DNA of 64,000 nucleotides from G963662675 sp963662675 (GCA_963662675.2 CAXXHP010000002.1:620001-684000), one strand, 5' to 3'; shown: positions 52,975 through 62,610, counted from the stretch's first letter. Notes: a model not told the origin generated them from the letters alone. Program-made: numbers and translations.

Positions 52975-54123
52975 TTAATTTTTGATGGCACTTCCATCAA
53001 TCACCTGGTCAAATCCTTCAGATATCAATTTCATACCGGCTTCCAGTCCACTTTTGACTTCAGTCAGGTTATTATTTGTAACTCCGGTTTCGATATAAAC
53101 TTTTTTAGCATATTGTTTATTTCCTTCTCCTTCAGTTGTGTATGTGTATTTGCCCTGAAAGTCTTCCTTAATTAGCAGTGATGGAATTACCAAGGCCGAT
53201 TCAGCAACATAGTCACGGATTTTAAGTATGGCAATCATGTTTGGTTTGATCATACCATCGGGGTTTGTTAAATCAGCACGAACTCTGAATGTGCGGTTAT
53301 TGGGGTCAATATAATTCCCAATTTGTGTAATTGGTGCGTTCATTTGTTTTGAGAGTGCCGGGAATACGATTGAAACCATATCATTCTTCTTCACTTTTGT
53401 TAGGTATGATTCGGCAACATCGCCATAAATTTTGATTTTGCGGATGTTTATTACTTTGGCGAAAGGCGTTTGAGCACTCGAAATTTCGCCTTGTTTCTGA
53501 TAGATGACATCTACCACTCCTTCGACAGGCGATTTAATAACTGCCATTTCTTTTTGTGCTTGAAGGCTTTCCAATTGGCGTTCCATGGACTCTTTGCTTG
53601 ATTTCGCTTGCAGGTATTGAATTTCAGAACCGATTTTTTGGTTCCATAGGTTTTCTTGTCTTTCGAAGGTCGTTACTGCTAAGTCAAGACCAATTTTTAA
53701 TTCATTGATGGCTTGATCAATTATTTCAGTGTTTAGTTTGGCCAATACACTCCCTTTTTGAACTGTCTGTCCTTCTTCAGCAAGTATGTCTATAATTTTA
53801 CCTGCGCTTTCAGGACTTACGTTTACTTCCTGATCAGCCTCAACGCTACCCGTTACTTCAATGAAATGCTCAAAAAGTTGAGGTTGTATATCAGTTACTT
53901 TTACATTGATATATTCAACTTCAACTGTTGCATCCAATTCTTTTTCCAACAAGGCAATCTTTTCTTCTAAATCATGAATTTCTTGCTTGTAGGCGCTTAG
54001 TTGGGCTCGTTTTGTGTCAGGGCTATTGTCTGGTGTGCTAGCACATGAAGCCAGCGTAAGGCTTAAAAACAAGGCTATAAGTTTGTTCAAGCTCATCATG
54101 TTTTTTAACGTATTTGTTTTCAT
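52975..54123 (-). CDS. RND efflux periplasmic adaptor (membrane fusion protein), lipoprotein
   Basis: The 382-residue protein has a lipoprotein signal (LTLASC, lipid Cys27), a coiled-coil stretch (about 40-66), a split lipoyl domain (GSVEADQEVNVSPESAGKI near 92 and SPVEGVVDVIYQKQGE near 200), an alpha-hairpin between them, and a beta-barrel (about 225-300). This is the HlyD/AcrA-type adaptor that bridges the pump and the TolC-type channel. It lies 7 bp after the tolC-like gene and 39 bp before the pump gene. Confidence 0.94.
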   Translation of the reverse strand: MKTNTLKNMMSLNKLIALFLSLTLASCASTPDNSPDTKRAQLSAYKQEIHDLEEKIALLEKELDATVEVEYINVKVTDIQPQLFEHFIEVTGSVEADQEVNVSPESAGKIIDILAEEGQTVQKGSVLAKLNTEIIDQAINELKIGLDLAVTTFERQENLWNQKIGSEIQYLQAKSSKESMERQLESLQAQKEMAVIKSPVEGVVDVIYQKQGEISSAQTPFAKVINIRKIKIYGDVAESYLTKVKKNDMVSIVFPALSKQMNAPITQIGNYIDPNNRTFRVRADLTNPDGMIKPNMIAILKIRDYVAESALVIPSLLIKEDFQGKYTYTTEGEGNKQYAKKVYIETGVTNNNLTEVKSGLEAGMKLISEGFDQVIDGSAIKN

Positions 54124-54130
54124 ATTTTAT

Positions 54131-55474
54131 TTATTCTCCGATTGCTTTATCTAGATTTATTTTTGAATTTAACAATTGCATTACCGAAGCAACCCATGAT
54201 CCTTGTGTTTGCACGTATTGGCTTTCTGTTTGAGACAATTCCGTACTTCCGATAATTCCGCTATTGTATTTAATCGTGGTTTTGTCGTAAATCCGTTTTG
54301 CCAATACTTTATTGTCAATGTCAATTTTTAACTGGTCAACAGAACTTTCCATATTGGCCACAGCGGTCAGGTAATCTTTCTGCAATAACTGCATGGCTTG
54401 TAGTTGGTCGTTCTGTGCTTTCTCCAAATCTATTTTGGCTTGATTGACTTTGGATCTTTTCATGCCAGCTGAAAAAATTGGAACAGAAACATTGATACCC
54501 CACATGGATGATTTATACCAAGGCGTACTTTTGCTAAATAAATTGGCTTCGTTTCCATAAGCTGTTTTTGTCCAACTATAAAAACCACTAATCCGTGGCA
54601 GATAAGCCGATTTCTCCAGTAGGAGCAATTTCTCTGTTGCTTGTGTTTGTGTATCCAATAACTTGTAGTCGATGTGGGTCACGTAATCGAATCCAAAGCT
54701 GACATCTTCATCCGCCATCAATGGAGCAATAAATTCGTCTAGTTTATTGCTTAACTCAATATCTGCATCCATATCATAGCCCATAGCATATTTCAGTACC
54801 ATATGGGCCACTTGAATTTCGCGTTCTGCTTTAATGATTTCATTCTCTGCTTTTTGAACATTTAAACGCATCTGTTCTATGTCCATTTCTTCGACAAAGC
54901 CATTTTCATACATAGCCTTCGTATCGCTTTCCAGTTTTTGGGTGATGAGTAAATTGCCTTTTAAAACTGCGAGATTTTCTTCTGCAACCAGCGTTGTGTA
55001 GTATGCTTGCGCAACGGCATGTTTTATTTCAATCTCCGTTTTTTCTTGCGCTTGTGTTGAAAGCTGAACATATATTTGTGCTGAACTAACCCCAACGATG
55101 TAAGAACCATCGAAAATGAGCTGATTGACTGTTAATCCAAAATTAGAATTATAATCCTGTCCAAATTTAATAGAAGCGTATGTTCCGGGTTCTCCGCCAA
55201 ACATCTCTGCCGGAATTAGAGAAACAGGAAGATTCAGGTTGTTGGTGTAGCTTGCATCTCCCGATACTTGTGGCAATCCGGAGGCAATGGTTTCCCACAC
55301 CTTCTTTCGGGCAGAGGCAACATCAAGATCGCTATTCCGAATAACGTAAGAATTCTTTAGAGCAAATTCCTGTGCTTCCAATAAAGAAAACTTAAGTATA
55401 TCCTGCGCACTTGTTGTTCCTGCTATAAGCAGAAATAAGAGCAAGGTAAATAGTTGGGTGAACTTAGTCTTCAT
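54131..55474 (-). CDS. TolC-family outer membrane efflux channel
   Basis: The start at 55474 (MKTKFTQLFTLLLFLLIAGTTSAQ) gives a clean signal peptide; an ATG three codons upstream is an alternative. The 447-residue product has the two internal repeats of long coiled-coil helices and short beta strands, with LEAQEFALKNSYVIRNSDLDVASARKKVWE at the first and NYNF-like LTVNQLIFDGSY and VSVPIFSAGMKRSKVNQAKIDLEKAQ in the barrel-helix transitions. It forms the exit duct of the tripartite pump. It is first in the operon; no regulator gene is attached. Confidence 0.94.
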   Translation of the reverse strand: MKTKFTQLFTLLLFLLIAGTTSAQDILKFSLLEAQEFALKNSYVIRNSDLDVASARKKVWETIASGLPQVSGDASYTNNLNLPVSLIPAEMFGGEPGTYASIKFGQDYNSNFGLTVNQLIFDGSYIVGVSSAQIYVQLSTQAQEKTEIEIKHAVAQAYYTTLVAEENLAVLKGNLLITQKLESDTKAMYENGFVEEMDIEQMRLNVQKAENEIIKAEREIQVAHMVLKYAMGYDMDADIELSNKLDEFIAPLMADEDVSFGFDYVTHIDYKLLDTQTQATEKLLLLEKSAYLPRISGFYSWTKTAYGNEANLFSKSTPWYKSSMWGINVSVPIFSAGMKRSKVNQAKIDLEKAQNDQLQAMQLLQKDYLTAVANMESSVDQLKIDIDNKVLAKRIYDKTTIKYNSGIIGSTELSQTESQYVQTQGSWVASVMQLLNSKINLDKAIGE

Positions 55475-55483
55475 TCTAAACAT

Positions 55484-55997
55484 TGTTTAATTGTTGTGTA
55501 TAATATTTTAATCCTTTTTCAGTGCAAAGACCATGAAAATGGCAGTTAATTACGTTGTAAAATAGCTTTATGTCTCAAACTTCTTTTACCATGTAAATCT
55601 AATTGTAATGGTTAAAAATTATTATAAATATGCCAGCTGCTAAGCGTGAAATGGAATTGGTCTCAATGTCTTTGCTCCTCCCTTGTTCCATTACTAATAG
55701 TAGAACATTTTTCGTTTAGAAGCAATTGTCTTTTTATGTGACTTAAGATAAAAGTTTCTTAATCGTTATTCTAAAATGACAACTGCTATTGTATTGCACA
55801 TAAAATACACGAAAGTATATTTAAGTTTTCTCCTAAAAACTATATGAGTACCAAAAGTTTCTCTAGTTTGTATTAACAATAGGTATATTCTTTTGTTTGT
55901 AAAACTAGTTTGATATTGTGCTTTTTGTTTTAGGGAATCGGCAAATGACGAAATAAGTCGATGAGTGGAAGAATTTCAAATTGAAACCAATATTGTG
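55484..55997. other. Intergenic region upstream of the efflux operon
   Basis: This 0.5-kb AT-rich region lies between the efflux operon (leftward) and the end of ispD. It must contain the efflux promoter. I see no coding region, clear operator or hairpin. Confidence 0.5.
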
Positions 55998-56681
55998 CTA
56001 ACTATTAACCTTGTTATTTGGATAGAAAAGACATTCTGCAATCTTTAGATCTGAGGGCAGAGTTATTTTAATATTTTCGGAGTTGCCATTTACCAATTGG
56101 ATTGTATGGCCTAACGACTCAAAGACAGAGGCATCGTCGGAAAACTCAGGATTTTCCGGTTGTAGATAGGCTTCTTTTATCAATCCAATACGAAAGGTTT
56201 GTGGGGTTTGCACCAACCGAAAGTTGCTACGCTCAACATGTTTGTTTTTTTTACCATCGATTTGTCGAAGCGATTCAATCAAAGGCATTACAGGCAAAGC
56301 ATTTCCTTTATCTAAAGCAGTATGCTCGCAATTTGCGATGGTTTGCTCCGAAACAAGTGGTCTCACGCCATCATGAATAAAAACAAGTCCATTTTCGGGT
56401 AATTTTGAGAGCCCATTTTTCACCGATTGAAAGCGGCTGTTTCCTCCTTCAGCCAAAACGTGGGGTAGGGTAAAATCGTGTTTTTCACAAAGTTGTTTCC
56501 ATAGCATAACTTGTTTAGTGGGAAGTACCAAAACCACCGAGATTGAATGGTTATATGAGTGAAAACATTCAATGGTTCTCATTAATATTGGTTTTCCTGC
56601 CAATTCAATAAATTGTTTTGGTAACTCATGTCCCATTCGGGTACCAGTTCCTCCGGCTACAATTAATGCAAACTTTTTCAT
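55998..56681 (-). CDS. ispD: 2-C-methyl-D-erythritol 4-phosphate cytidylyltransferase
   Basis: The ATG at 56681 (MKKFALIVAGGTGTRMG) is chosen over one 17 codons upstream because the nucleotide-binding loop starts right after it as in all family members. The 227-residue protein has GGTGTRMGHELPKQF (10-24), VFIHDGVRPLV and the C-terminal TDDASVFE-like FSDDASVFESLG motif. It activates MEP with CTP in the non-mevalonate isoprenoid pathway. Confidence 0.95.
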   Translation of the reverse strand: MKKFALIVAGGTGTRMGHELPKQFIELAGKPILMRTIECFHSYNHSISVVLVLPTKQVMLWKQLCEKHDFTLPHVLAEGGNSRFQSVKNGLSKLPENGLVFIHDGVRPLVSEQTIANCEHTALDKGNALPVMPLIESLRQIDGKKNKHVERSNFRLVQTPQTFRIGLIKEAYLQPENPEFSDDASVFESLGHTIQLVNGNSENIKITLPSDLKIAECLFYPNNKVNS

Positions 56682-56699
56682 GTTATAGAATGTTAACAG

Positions 56700-56707
56700 C
56701 AAAATTA
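56700..56707 (-). promoter_or_regulatory. Probable -7 promoter element of ispD
   Basis: The minus strand reads TAATTTTG, matching TAnnTTTG, 18 bp before the ATG at 56681. Together with the start position it implies a very short leader. Confidence 0.4.
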
Positions 56708-56779
56708 GCAATCCATTTGTAATGCGTTTCAATTACAACGATATTTCACTAATTTGGAGCGTAATAAATTAAGAACAAT

Positions 56780-57439
56780 ATGAAGGTATTATTAGAATTC
56801 TTGTCAGATCTCCGTGATAATAATAATAGAGAATGGTTTCTTGAAAATAGAAAACGATATGAAGAAAGTAAAGAACAGATGTTGTTTTTTACAGAATTGA
56901 TGATTCAGGAAATACGAAAGTTTGATTCGGAAATACCGATGTTGAGTCCAAAAGATTGTTTATTCCGCATTTTTAGAGATGTTAGGTTTTCAAAAGACAA
57001 ATCACCATATAAAACACATATGGGGAGTTTTATTGCAGCTGGAGGACGGAAAAGCACGAGGGCTGGTTACTACATTCATATTGAGCCCGGCAATTCTTTT
57101 TTAGGTGGAGGTATTTGGTGTCCACAGCCGGAACCACTTCGGGCTATCCGATCTGAAATTATGGATAATGCTGAGGATTTCAAGAAGATTATGGAAGACA
57201 AAGAATTTAGGAAGTACTATAAAATGATTGAAGGGGACAAACTTAAAATGGCTCCTAAAGGATTTGATAAGAACTTTAAGGACATAGAGCTGCTAAAATA
57301 TAAATCGTACGCATTTGGTTCCCAAATTGGGGATAAACGGATTTTGAACGAAAAGTTTGCTGAATATTCAGTAAATGCGTTTAAAGAATTGTATAAAGCA
57401 AACCGTTTTTTGAATATTTCGTTGGATAAATGGCTTTGA
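56780..57439 (+). CDS. DUF2461 family protein
   Basis: The 219-residue protein shows the family's features: LSDLRDNNNREWFLENRKRYEESK at the N-terminus, LFRIFRDVRFSKDKSPYKTHMG (about 62-83) and GYYIHIEPGNSFLGGGIWCPQPEPL (about 95-119). The family (TIGR02453) is widespread in Bacteroidota and has no established function. Length is typical. It is divergent from ispD. Confidence 0.92.
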   Translation: MKVLLEFLSDLRDNNNREWFLENRKRYEESKEQMLFFTELMIQEIRKFDSEIPMLSPKDCLFRIFRDVRFSKDKSPYKTHMGSFIAAGGRKSTRAGYYIHIEPGNSFLGGGIWCPQPEPLRAIRSEIMDNAEDFKKIMEDKEFRKYYKMIEGDKLKMAPKGFDKNFKDIELLKYKSYAFGSQIGDKRILNEKFAEYSVNAFKELYKANRFLNISLDKWL

Positions 57440-57607
57440 AGTCAATTCGTTTATATCCTAAAATGGTATCATTCGTGTATTGAAAATGGCTGTTCGTACA
57501 GTATACATGTATACTCATGCAATTTGTAAAAAAGCAGGGTTACATTTGCATTACAGAGTGAATTAACTCATAGGTTAGTTTCTTCCCAATCAACCCATTT
57601 CACAAAT

Positions 57608-57639
57608 AAAAGAAGCCAGTATTCACTGGCTTCTTTTTA
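57608..57639. terminator. Terminator between convergent DUF2461 gene and asd
   Basis: The perfect stem aaagaagccagt / actggcttcttt with an ATTC loop is flanked by A and T runs, so it can act in both directions. Confidence 0.88.
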
Positions 57640-57688
57640 TTTTTATGATCTTTTGATCAGAATATGTGTCTGAAATGATTAAATGCAG

Positions 57689-58699
57689 TTATTTAACTTC
57701 TCCATTTTTGATTAACCATTCTGCAATTTGAACAGCATTTAAAGCGGCGCCTTTCTTGATTTGGTCACCAACGCACCAAAAAGTAAGACCTTTAGGGTTT
57801 GTTAAGTCTTTGCGTAACCGCCCAACATATACATCATCTTTGCCAGAGACAAACAAAGGCATTGGGTATTCCTTGTTTTGAGGGTTGTCAATGACTGTTA
57901 ACCCTTCAAATTTATCGAAAGCCTCACGTACCTGAGCTACGCTCAATTCGTCTTCAGTTTCAAGCCATATGGCTTCAGAATGAGAACGGGCAACAGGAAC
58001 GCGTACACAGGTGGCACTCACCTCTATATTGGAGTGCATGATCTTTTTTGTTTCCCAGTTCATCTTCATTTCCTCTTTTGTGTAATCGTTGTCAAGGAAC
58101 ACATCAATATGAGGGATGATATTCATGGCTAGTTGGTATGCGAATTTATCAACAGTTGGCTCTTCTCCATTTGCCAATTGTTTTGTTTGCTCTTCCAATT
58201 CGGCGATGCCTTGTGCTCCCGCACCACTGGCTGCTTGATATGTTGCAACCTGAACTTTGGTGATTTTTGATAAATCATTGATGGGCTTTAGTGCAACTAC
58301 CATCTGTATGGTCGAGCAGTTAGGGTTTGCAATAATATTGCGGGGTCTATTTTTAGAGTCTTCAGCGTTTACTTCTGGAACAACAAGCGGGACATCATCC
58401 TCGTTACGGAATGCAGATGAGTTATCGATCATGATTGCTCCGTGTTTCGTGATAGTTGATGCAAAATCCTTGGAAATAGATCCACCAGCAGAGGTTAGGG
58501 CAATATCAATGTCCTTAAAGTCATCGTTGTGCTTTAATTCTTTAACAGTAAGTTTTTTGCCTTTGAATTCATATTCATTTCCGGCACTCCTTGCCGATCC
58601 AAATAAAACTAATTCATCCAATGGGAAATTACGTTCAGCCAATACTTTTAAAAATTCTTGGCCCACTGCTCCACTTGCACCAATAACGGCAACTTTCAT
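57689..58699 (-). CDS. asd: Aspartate-semialdehyde dehydrogenase
   Basis: The 336-residue enzyme reduces aspartyl phosphate to aspartate semialdehyde, the branch point to lysine/diaminopimelate, threonine and methionine. It shows the NADP motif VIGASGAVGQEFLKVL (5-20), FGSARSAG, NPNCSTIQM with catalytic Cys128, and CVRVPVARSHSE with the catalytic His. Length and motifs are normal. It shares a neighbourhood, though not an operon, with dapF- and lysA-type genes of the same pathway. Confidence 0.96.
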   Translation of the reverse strand: MKVAVIGASGAVGQEFLKVLAERNFPLDELVLFGSARSAGNEYEFKGKKLTVKELKHNDDFKDIDIALTSAGGSISKDFASTITKHGAIMIDNSSAFRNEDDVPLVVPEVNAEDSKNRPRNIIANPNCSTIQMVVALKPINDLSKITKVQVATYQAASGAGAQGIAELEEQTKQLANGEEPTVDKFAYQLAMNIIPHIDVFLDNDYTKEEMKMNWETKKIMHSNIEVSATCVRVPVARSHSEAIWLETEDELSVAQVREAFDKFEGLTVIDNPQNKEYPMPLFVSGKDDVYVGRLRKDLTNPKGLTFWCVGDQIKKGAALNAVQIAEWLIKNGEVK

Positions 58700-59366
58700 A
58701 ATAATAATGTTTTCGTTAATTTAACCTTCAATTATTCTGTTCTTCAATAATGTATGATATAATCCCCAAAATTAGCAGTTTACTTTTAAATTTTCACTAG
58801 ATAGGGGGCGATTATGCATTTTTTCTGTTTTTGATTGCAAATTTCTTAACAATTGAAATTAGCAAGGGAAAATAGGATGGAGATAATTATAGGGGGCGAT
58901 TGTAAAATCTGTTACCAAAACTGATTCTACACTTTATTAACTAGACGCATTTTTTAATTTGTTGTGGAGAAGATCCGTTTAGCATAGATGATTGCGCTAT
59001 GTTAAGCAATCATGGTGGAAATTAATAAGACAAGTTGTTTTTCATGTTTTCCATGAACATATTATCATGCGGATCAATTAAGGTGTGGTAGAGTCAGTAG
59101 ATGCCTAGGCGTTACGTCATTAACATACTTCTTTTTTCGTAGCAAGGAAACAAGCACTTCATGTTTTCCGTATAACCTAATTAAAATGAAAGACAGCATT
59201 CTTATCATTTCATTTTGTCATTGTATTAATTGTCATGAACCGTGTTCATTACCTCAACCATGAGGAATAAGTATATACAGGATCCTTCAAAAAGGGTAGC
59301 TCTCCCTTTTTCGCGACAAACAACTACCAATAAAAATTTATGTATTTACCCAAATAAACAAATATC
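58700..59366. other. Long intergenic region with a 13-bp direct repeat and a hairpin
   Basis: Within these 667 bp between divergent asd and the TonB gene, atagggggcgatt occurs at 58801-58813 and 58889-58901. An 8-bp hairpin (aaaaaggg / ccctttt-t, 59289-59311) lies about 55 bp before the TonB start. No open reading frame of interest was seen. A small RNA or leader function is possible but unsupported. Confidence 0.45.
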
Positions 59367-60074
59367 ATGGAAGTAAAGAAATCTCCTAAAGTGGATCTTG
59401 ATAGGTATCATAATCTCTTTGTCGAAATTGGGTTTGTTTTGGCCTTAGGAATCTGCTTTCTTGCATTTGAGTGGAAGACTGAAATTAAGGAGCCACCTAA
59501 TCTCGGGCAAAGTGTTGTTATGGACATCGATGCAGAGATAATTCCTATTACAAGACAAGAGCAGGTGCAACTATCTGCACCGCCTCCTATGCCCGTGATG
59601 GCTGATGTGATAAATATCGTTTCAGACGATGTTGAGATTGACGAAGAACTTGTTATTGAAGATACCGAAGCTGACGAAAGCACAGTGATAGAGATTACTC
59701 CCATTCTGCTTGATGATGCAATTCGAGCAGATGATGAGATAGAGGAAGAAACGAAAGTTTTTTACATCGTTGAAGAAATGCCCGAGTTTCCAGGAGGGGA
59801 GTTGGCCTTACGTAAATACCTTTCGAGTGCAATAAAATACCCCGTAATTGCGCAAGAAAATGGTATTCAGGGTAAGGTGTATATTAATTTTGTTGTGGGG
59901 AAAGATGGTCAGGTTACTGATGCAACTATTATGAGAAGTGTTGATCCTTCCTTGGATAAAGAAGCCCTGCGAGTCGTTAACAGTTTGCCAAGATGGAAAC
60001 CTGGGAAACAAGGAGGAAAATATGTGCGGGTTTCATTTAGTGTACCCATTAATTTTATTCTTGAGGGGTTGTAG
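59367..60074 (+). CDS. TonB-family energy transducer
   Basis: The 235-residue protein has one membrane anchor (about 18-34), a periplasmic linker that is rich in Asp/Glu/Ile/Val rather than the Pro-Lys repeats of E. coli TonB (about 60-130), and a C-terminal TonB domain (about 135-235) with EFPGGELALRKYLSSAIKYP, GIQGKVYINFVVGKDGQV and a final FSVPINF. It couples the proton motive force to outer membrane receptors. It is flanked by a strong terminator and appears monocistronic. Confidence 0.93.
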   Translation: MEVKKSPKVDLDRYHNLFVEIGFVLALGICFLAFEWKTEIKEPPNLGQSVVMDIDAEIIPITRQEQVQLSAPPPMPVMADVINIVSDDVEIDEELVIEDTEADESTVIEITPILLDDAIRADDEIEEETKVFYIVEEMPEFPGGELALRKYLSSAIKYPVIAQENGIQGKVYINFVVGKDGQVTDATIMRSVDPSLDKEALRVVNSLPRWKPGKQGGKYVRVSFSVPINFILEGL

Positions 60075-60086
60075 TGAATTCTGAGA

Positions 60087-60139
60087 TTTTAAAAAAGGAA
60101 TAGGCTCTTCAGTTTGAAGAGCCTATTCCTTTTTTAAAA
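60087..60139. terminator. Very long hairpin terminator after the TonB gene
   Basis: A perfect 24-bp inverted repeat (60087-60110 with 60116-60139; core ggaataggctcttc) around a 5-base loop, including A and T tracts. It starts 13 bp after the stop codon. Confidence 0.92.
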
Positions 60140-60215
60140 AGTGGATAAAAAGTTGATTTAGTTTTAGAGTGAATAAAAGCAGAATGTTATTTTTTATTCT
60201 GTTGGCAAATCTTAT

Positions 60216-60223
60216 TATTTTTG
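60216..60223 (+). promoter_or_regulatory. Possible -7 promoter element for the dapF-type gene
   Basis: TATTTTTG matches TAnnTTTG, 115 bp before the start codon at 60339; this would leave a leader of about 110 bases. Confidence 0.35.
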
Positions 60224-60338
60224 CACGTAACATACGTGTAGCTGACATTGGAATAGTAGTATTCTACTTATCGTTAAAAAAATCATTTGTATTTTTATTG
60301 AATCTTTCGCTGAAACACTAATTCAATCAGGTCAAAAT

Positions 60339-61202
60339 ATGAAAAATTTCTTTGTGAAATCACATGGTTTGGGGAACGACTACATAGTAATGGATTCTGA
60401 GAATGTGAGCTTCGATTTTTCTGAGAGTAATATTAAAGCCATCTGTAATGTGCATTATGGAATTGGGTCGGATGGAATTTTGGTTTTGAAGGATTCAAAC
60501 AAGGCTGACTTTGGACTGAGGATATTAAACCCTGATGGTTCCGAGGCTGAGAAAAGTGGGAATGGGCTGCGTATTTTTGCAAAGTATTTGTTTGATTATG
60601 GATATGCAAAATCGACTACTTTCAGCATTGATACATTGGGAGGCGTCGTAAATGCCGAAGTTGTTGAGCAGGAAAAGGGGAAAGCACGAACCATTCAGGT
60701 AGATATGGGAAAGGCGATTTTTAAAGCTGATAGGATCCCTGTAATAAGTGATTCCGATGAATGTTTGGATGAAGAGCTTCAATTGGGTGAAAAAAGTTAT
60801 TTAATCAATTGCGTGTCGGTTGGTAACCCGCATTGCATTGTGTTGAAGGATGAATTGTCGGTAGAAGAAATCCTGAAGTACGGGCCACAAATAGAAACCA
60901 ATTCAAAATTTCCAAACCGCATTAATGTTCAGTTCGCAAAAGTAATTTCGCCCGACTTGGTTGAGATTATTATTTGGGAACGGGGTGCCGGGTATACGCT
61001 TGCGTCTGGCAGTTCGTCGAGTGCGGTGGCAGCGATGATGGTGAAAAAAGGCTTGGTTAATAGTAACCTGAAACTGAAAATGCCCGGGGGGGAATTAAAA
61101 TTGGAGATTGCGAAAGACTGGCAAATACGAATGACCGGGGACGTGCGTGAAATTGCATCTGGGCATTTAAGTCACGAATTACTTCACGAACTAGAACCCT
61201 AA
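60339..61202 (+). CDS. dapF: DapF-family epimerase homologue lacking both catalytic cysteines
   Basis: The 287-residue protein has the diaminopimelate epimerase fold and order of motifs: FVKSHGLGNDYIVMD (5-19), GIGSDGILVL, LNPDGSEAEKSGNGLRIFA, VGNPHCIVL and WERGAGYTLASGSSSSAVAA. In working DapF the two halves each supply a Cys (E. coli C73 and C217). Here both are Ser, S73 (codon agt, 60555-60557) and S223 (codon tct, 61005-61007), and the Glu of the second motif (GAGET) is Tyr. The rest of the fold and the length are normal and the gene is intact. It may be an altered enzyme, or a racemase/epimerase for another substrate. A lysA-type gene follows 145 bp downstream. Confidence 0.85.
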   Translation: MKNFFVKSHGLGNDYIVMDSENVSFDFSESNIKAICNVHYGIGSDGILVLKDSNKADFGLRILNPDGSEAEKSGNGLRIFAKYLFDYGYAKSTTFSIDTLGGVVNAEVVEQEKGKARTIQVDMGKAIFKADRIPVISDSDECLDEELQLGEKSYLINCVSVGNPHCIVLKDELSVEEILKYGPQIETNSKFPNRINVQFAKVISPDLVEIIIWERGAGYTLASGSSSSAVAAMMVKKGLVNSNLKLKMPGGELKLEIAKDWQIRMTGDVREIASGHLSHELLHELEP

Positions 61203-61316
61203 CTCGTTTACTTTTATTGACATTTTGATGAACAAAACAATCCTAAGATTGTCAAATCTCTGTTAAACGAGTAGGAATAATTTCAATTTATTAGAAAAGA
61301 GAGGTCTTATAATTAA

Positions 61317-61324
61317 TATCTTTG
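61317..61324 (+). promoter_or_regulatory. Probable -7 promoter element of the lysA-type gene
   Basis: TATCTTTG (TAnnTTTG) lies 23 bp before the ATG at 61348, suggesting that the gene has its own promoter rather than depending on the dapF-type gene. Confidence 0.5.
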
Positions 61325-61347
61325 TCTTTTCCTCAAAACAGATAAAT

Positions 61348-62610
61348 ATGATCGGTAAAAAATTACCCTTTACAAAAGAACAAATAGAGCGGATTATTGA
61401 AAAGTACCCAACACCTTTTCATATTTATGATGAGAAAGGTATGTTGGAATATGCCCGTAAATTCAACGAAGCATTTTCGTGGAACGAGGGCTTTAAAGAG
61501 TATTATGCCATAAAAGCAGCACCCAATCCTTTTTTGATGAAACTACTTCGGAAGGAAGGGTTTGGGATTGATTGTAGCTCAATGGCAGAATTGGTGTTGG
61601 CCGAGCGATTAGGAATGCGTGGTAATGAGATTATGTTTACATCGAACGACACTCCCGCCTACGAATTTCAGAAAGCAGTTGAGCTGGGGGCAATTATCAA
61701 CTTGGATGATATTAAGCACATTGACTATCTGGAAACACACGCAGGATTACCTGAGTTAGTTTGCTTTCGCTATAATCCTGGGGCTTTGAAAGATGGCAAT
61801 GTAATAATTGGAAATCCGGAAGAGTCGAAATATGGTTTTACTCGCGAGCAATTGTTTGAAGGATACAAGAAGTTAAGTGAAAAAGGCGTGAAACGTTTTG
61901 GTATTCACACGATGGTTGCATCTAATGAGTTAGATCCTGATTACTTTGTTGAGACGGCTGAAATTGTATTTGATCTTATCGTGGAAGTCTCAAAAGAATT
62001 TGGAATTAAATTTGAATTTGCAAATCTGGGTGGAGGTATCGGCATTCCATATAAAAGCGAGCACAAGCCAGTTGATCTTCAAAAAGTAAGTGATGGCATC
62101 AAAGATAGATATGAGAAATTGATTGTTGCCAATGGGCTTGATCCGATCAAAGTATTTTTCGAATCAGGGCGGGCCATTACAGGGCCATTTGGGTATTTGG
62201 TTTCAGAGGTACTCCATGTCAAAGAAACGTATAAAAAATATGCAGGATTAGATTCGTGCATGACCAACCTGATGCGTCCTGCACTTTATGGTGCTTATCA
62301 TCATATTACAGTGATGGGTAAAGAAAATCAATCGCATAAATTTCTATATGATGTAACCGGATCGTTGTGTGAGAACAATGACAAGTTTGCGATCAACCGC
62401 TTACTGCCGGAAGTTGATCCGGGAGATATTGTTGTGATTCACGATACCGGAGCACACGGTCATTCAATGGGTTTCAACTATAATGGAAAACTTAAGTCTG
62501 CGGAGTTGTTGCTTCGTGAGAATGGAGAAGTAGCACAAATACGTCGGGCAGAAACTCTTGAGGATTATTTTGGCACTCTTGATTTTGATGCATTACCGGC
62601 ATTTGAATAA
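61348..62610 (+). CDS. lysA: Diaminopimelate decarboxylase (divergent LysA subfamily)
   Basis: The 420-residue fold-type III PLP enzyme shows EYYAIKAAPNP with the Schiff-base Lys56, LGGGIGIPY (227-235) for phosphate binding, FESGRAITGPFG, and GSLCENNDKFA with C341, the residue that contacts the substrate from the other subunit. The HIGSQ motif of most LysA proteins is replaced by HTMVASN (H187). It belongs to a subgroup, annotated as lysA in many anaerobes, with the shared C-terminal DTGAHGHSMGFNYNGKLKSAE. The reaction would be meso-diaminopimelate to lysine. A related substrate cannot be excluded given the odd DapF homologue next door. Confidence 0.85.
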   Translation: MIGKKLPFTKEQIERIIEKYPTPFHIYDEKGMLEYARKFNEAFSWNEGFKEYYAIKAAPNPFLMKLLRKEGFGIDCSSMAELVLAERLGMRGNEIMFTSNDTPAYEFQKAVELGAIINLDDIKHIDYLETHAGLPELVCFRYNPGALKDGNVIIGNPEESKYGFTREQLFEGYKKLSEKGVKRFGIHTMVASNELDPDYFVETAEIVFDLIVEVSKEFGIKFEFANLGGGIGIPYKSEHKPVDLQKVSDGIKDRYEKLIVANGLDPIKVFFESGRAITGPFGYLVSEVLHVKETYKKYAGLDSCMTNLMRPALYGAYHHITVMGKENQSHKFLYDVTGSLCENNDKFAINRLLPEVDPGDIVVIHDTGAHGHSMGFNYNGKLKSAELLLRENGEVAQIRRAETLEDYFGTLDFDALPAFE

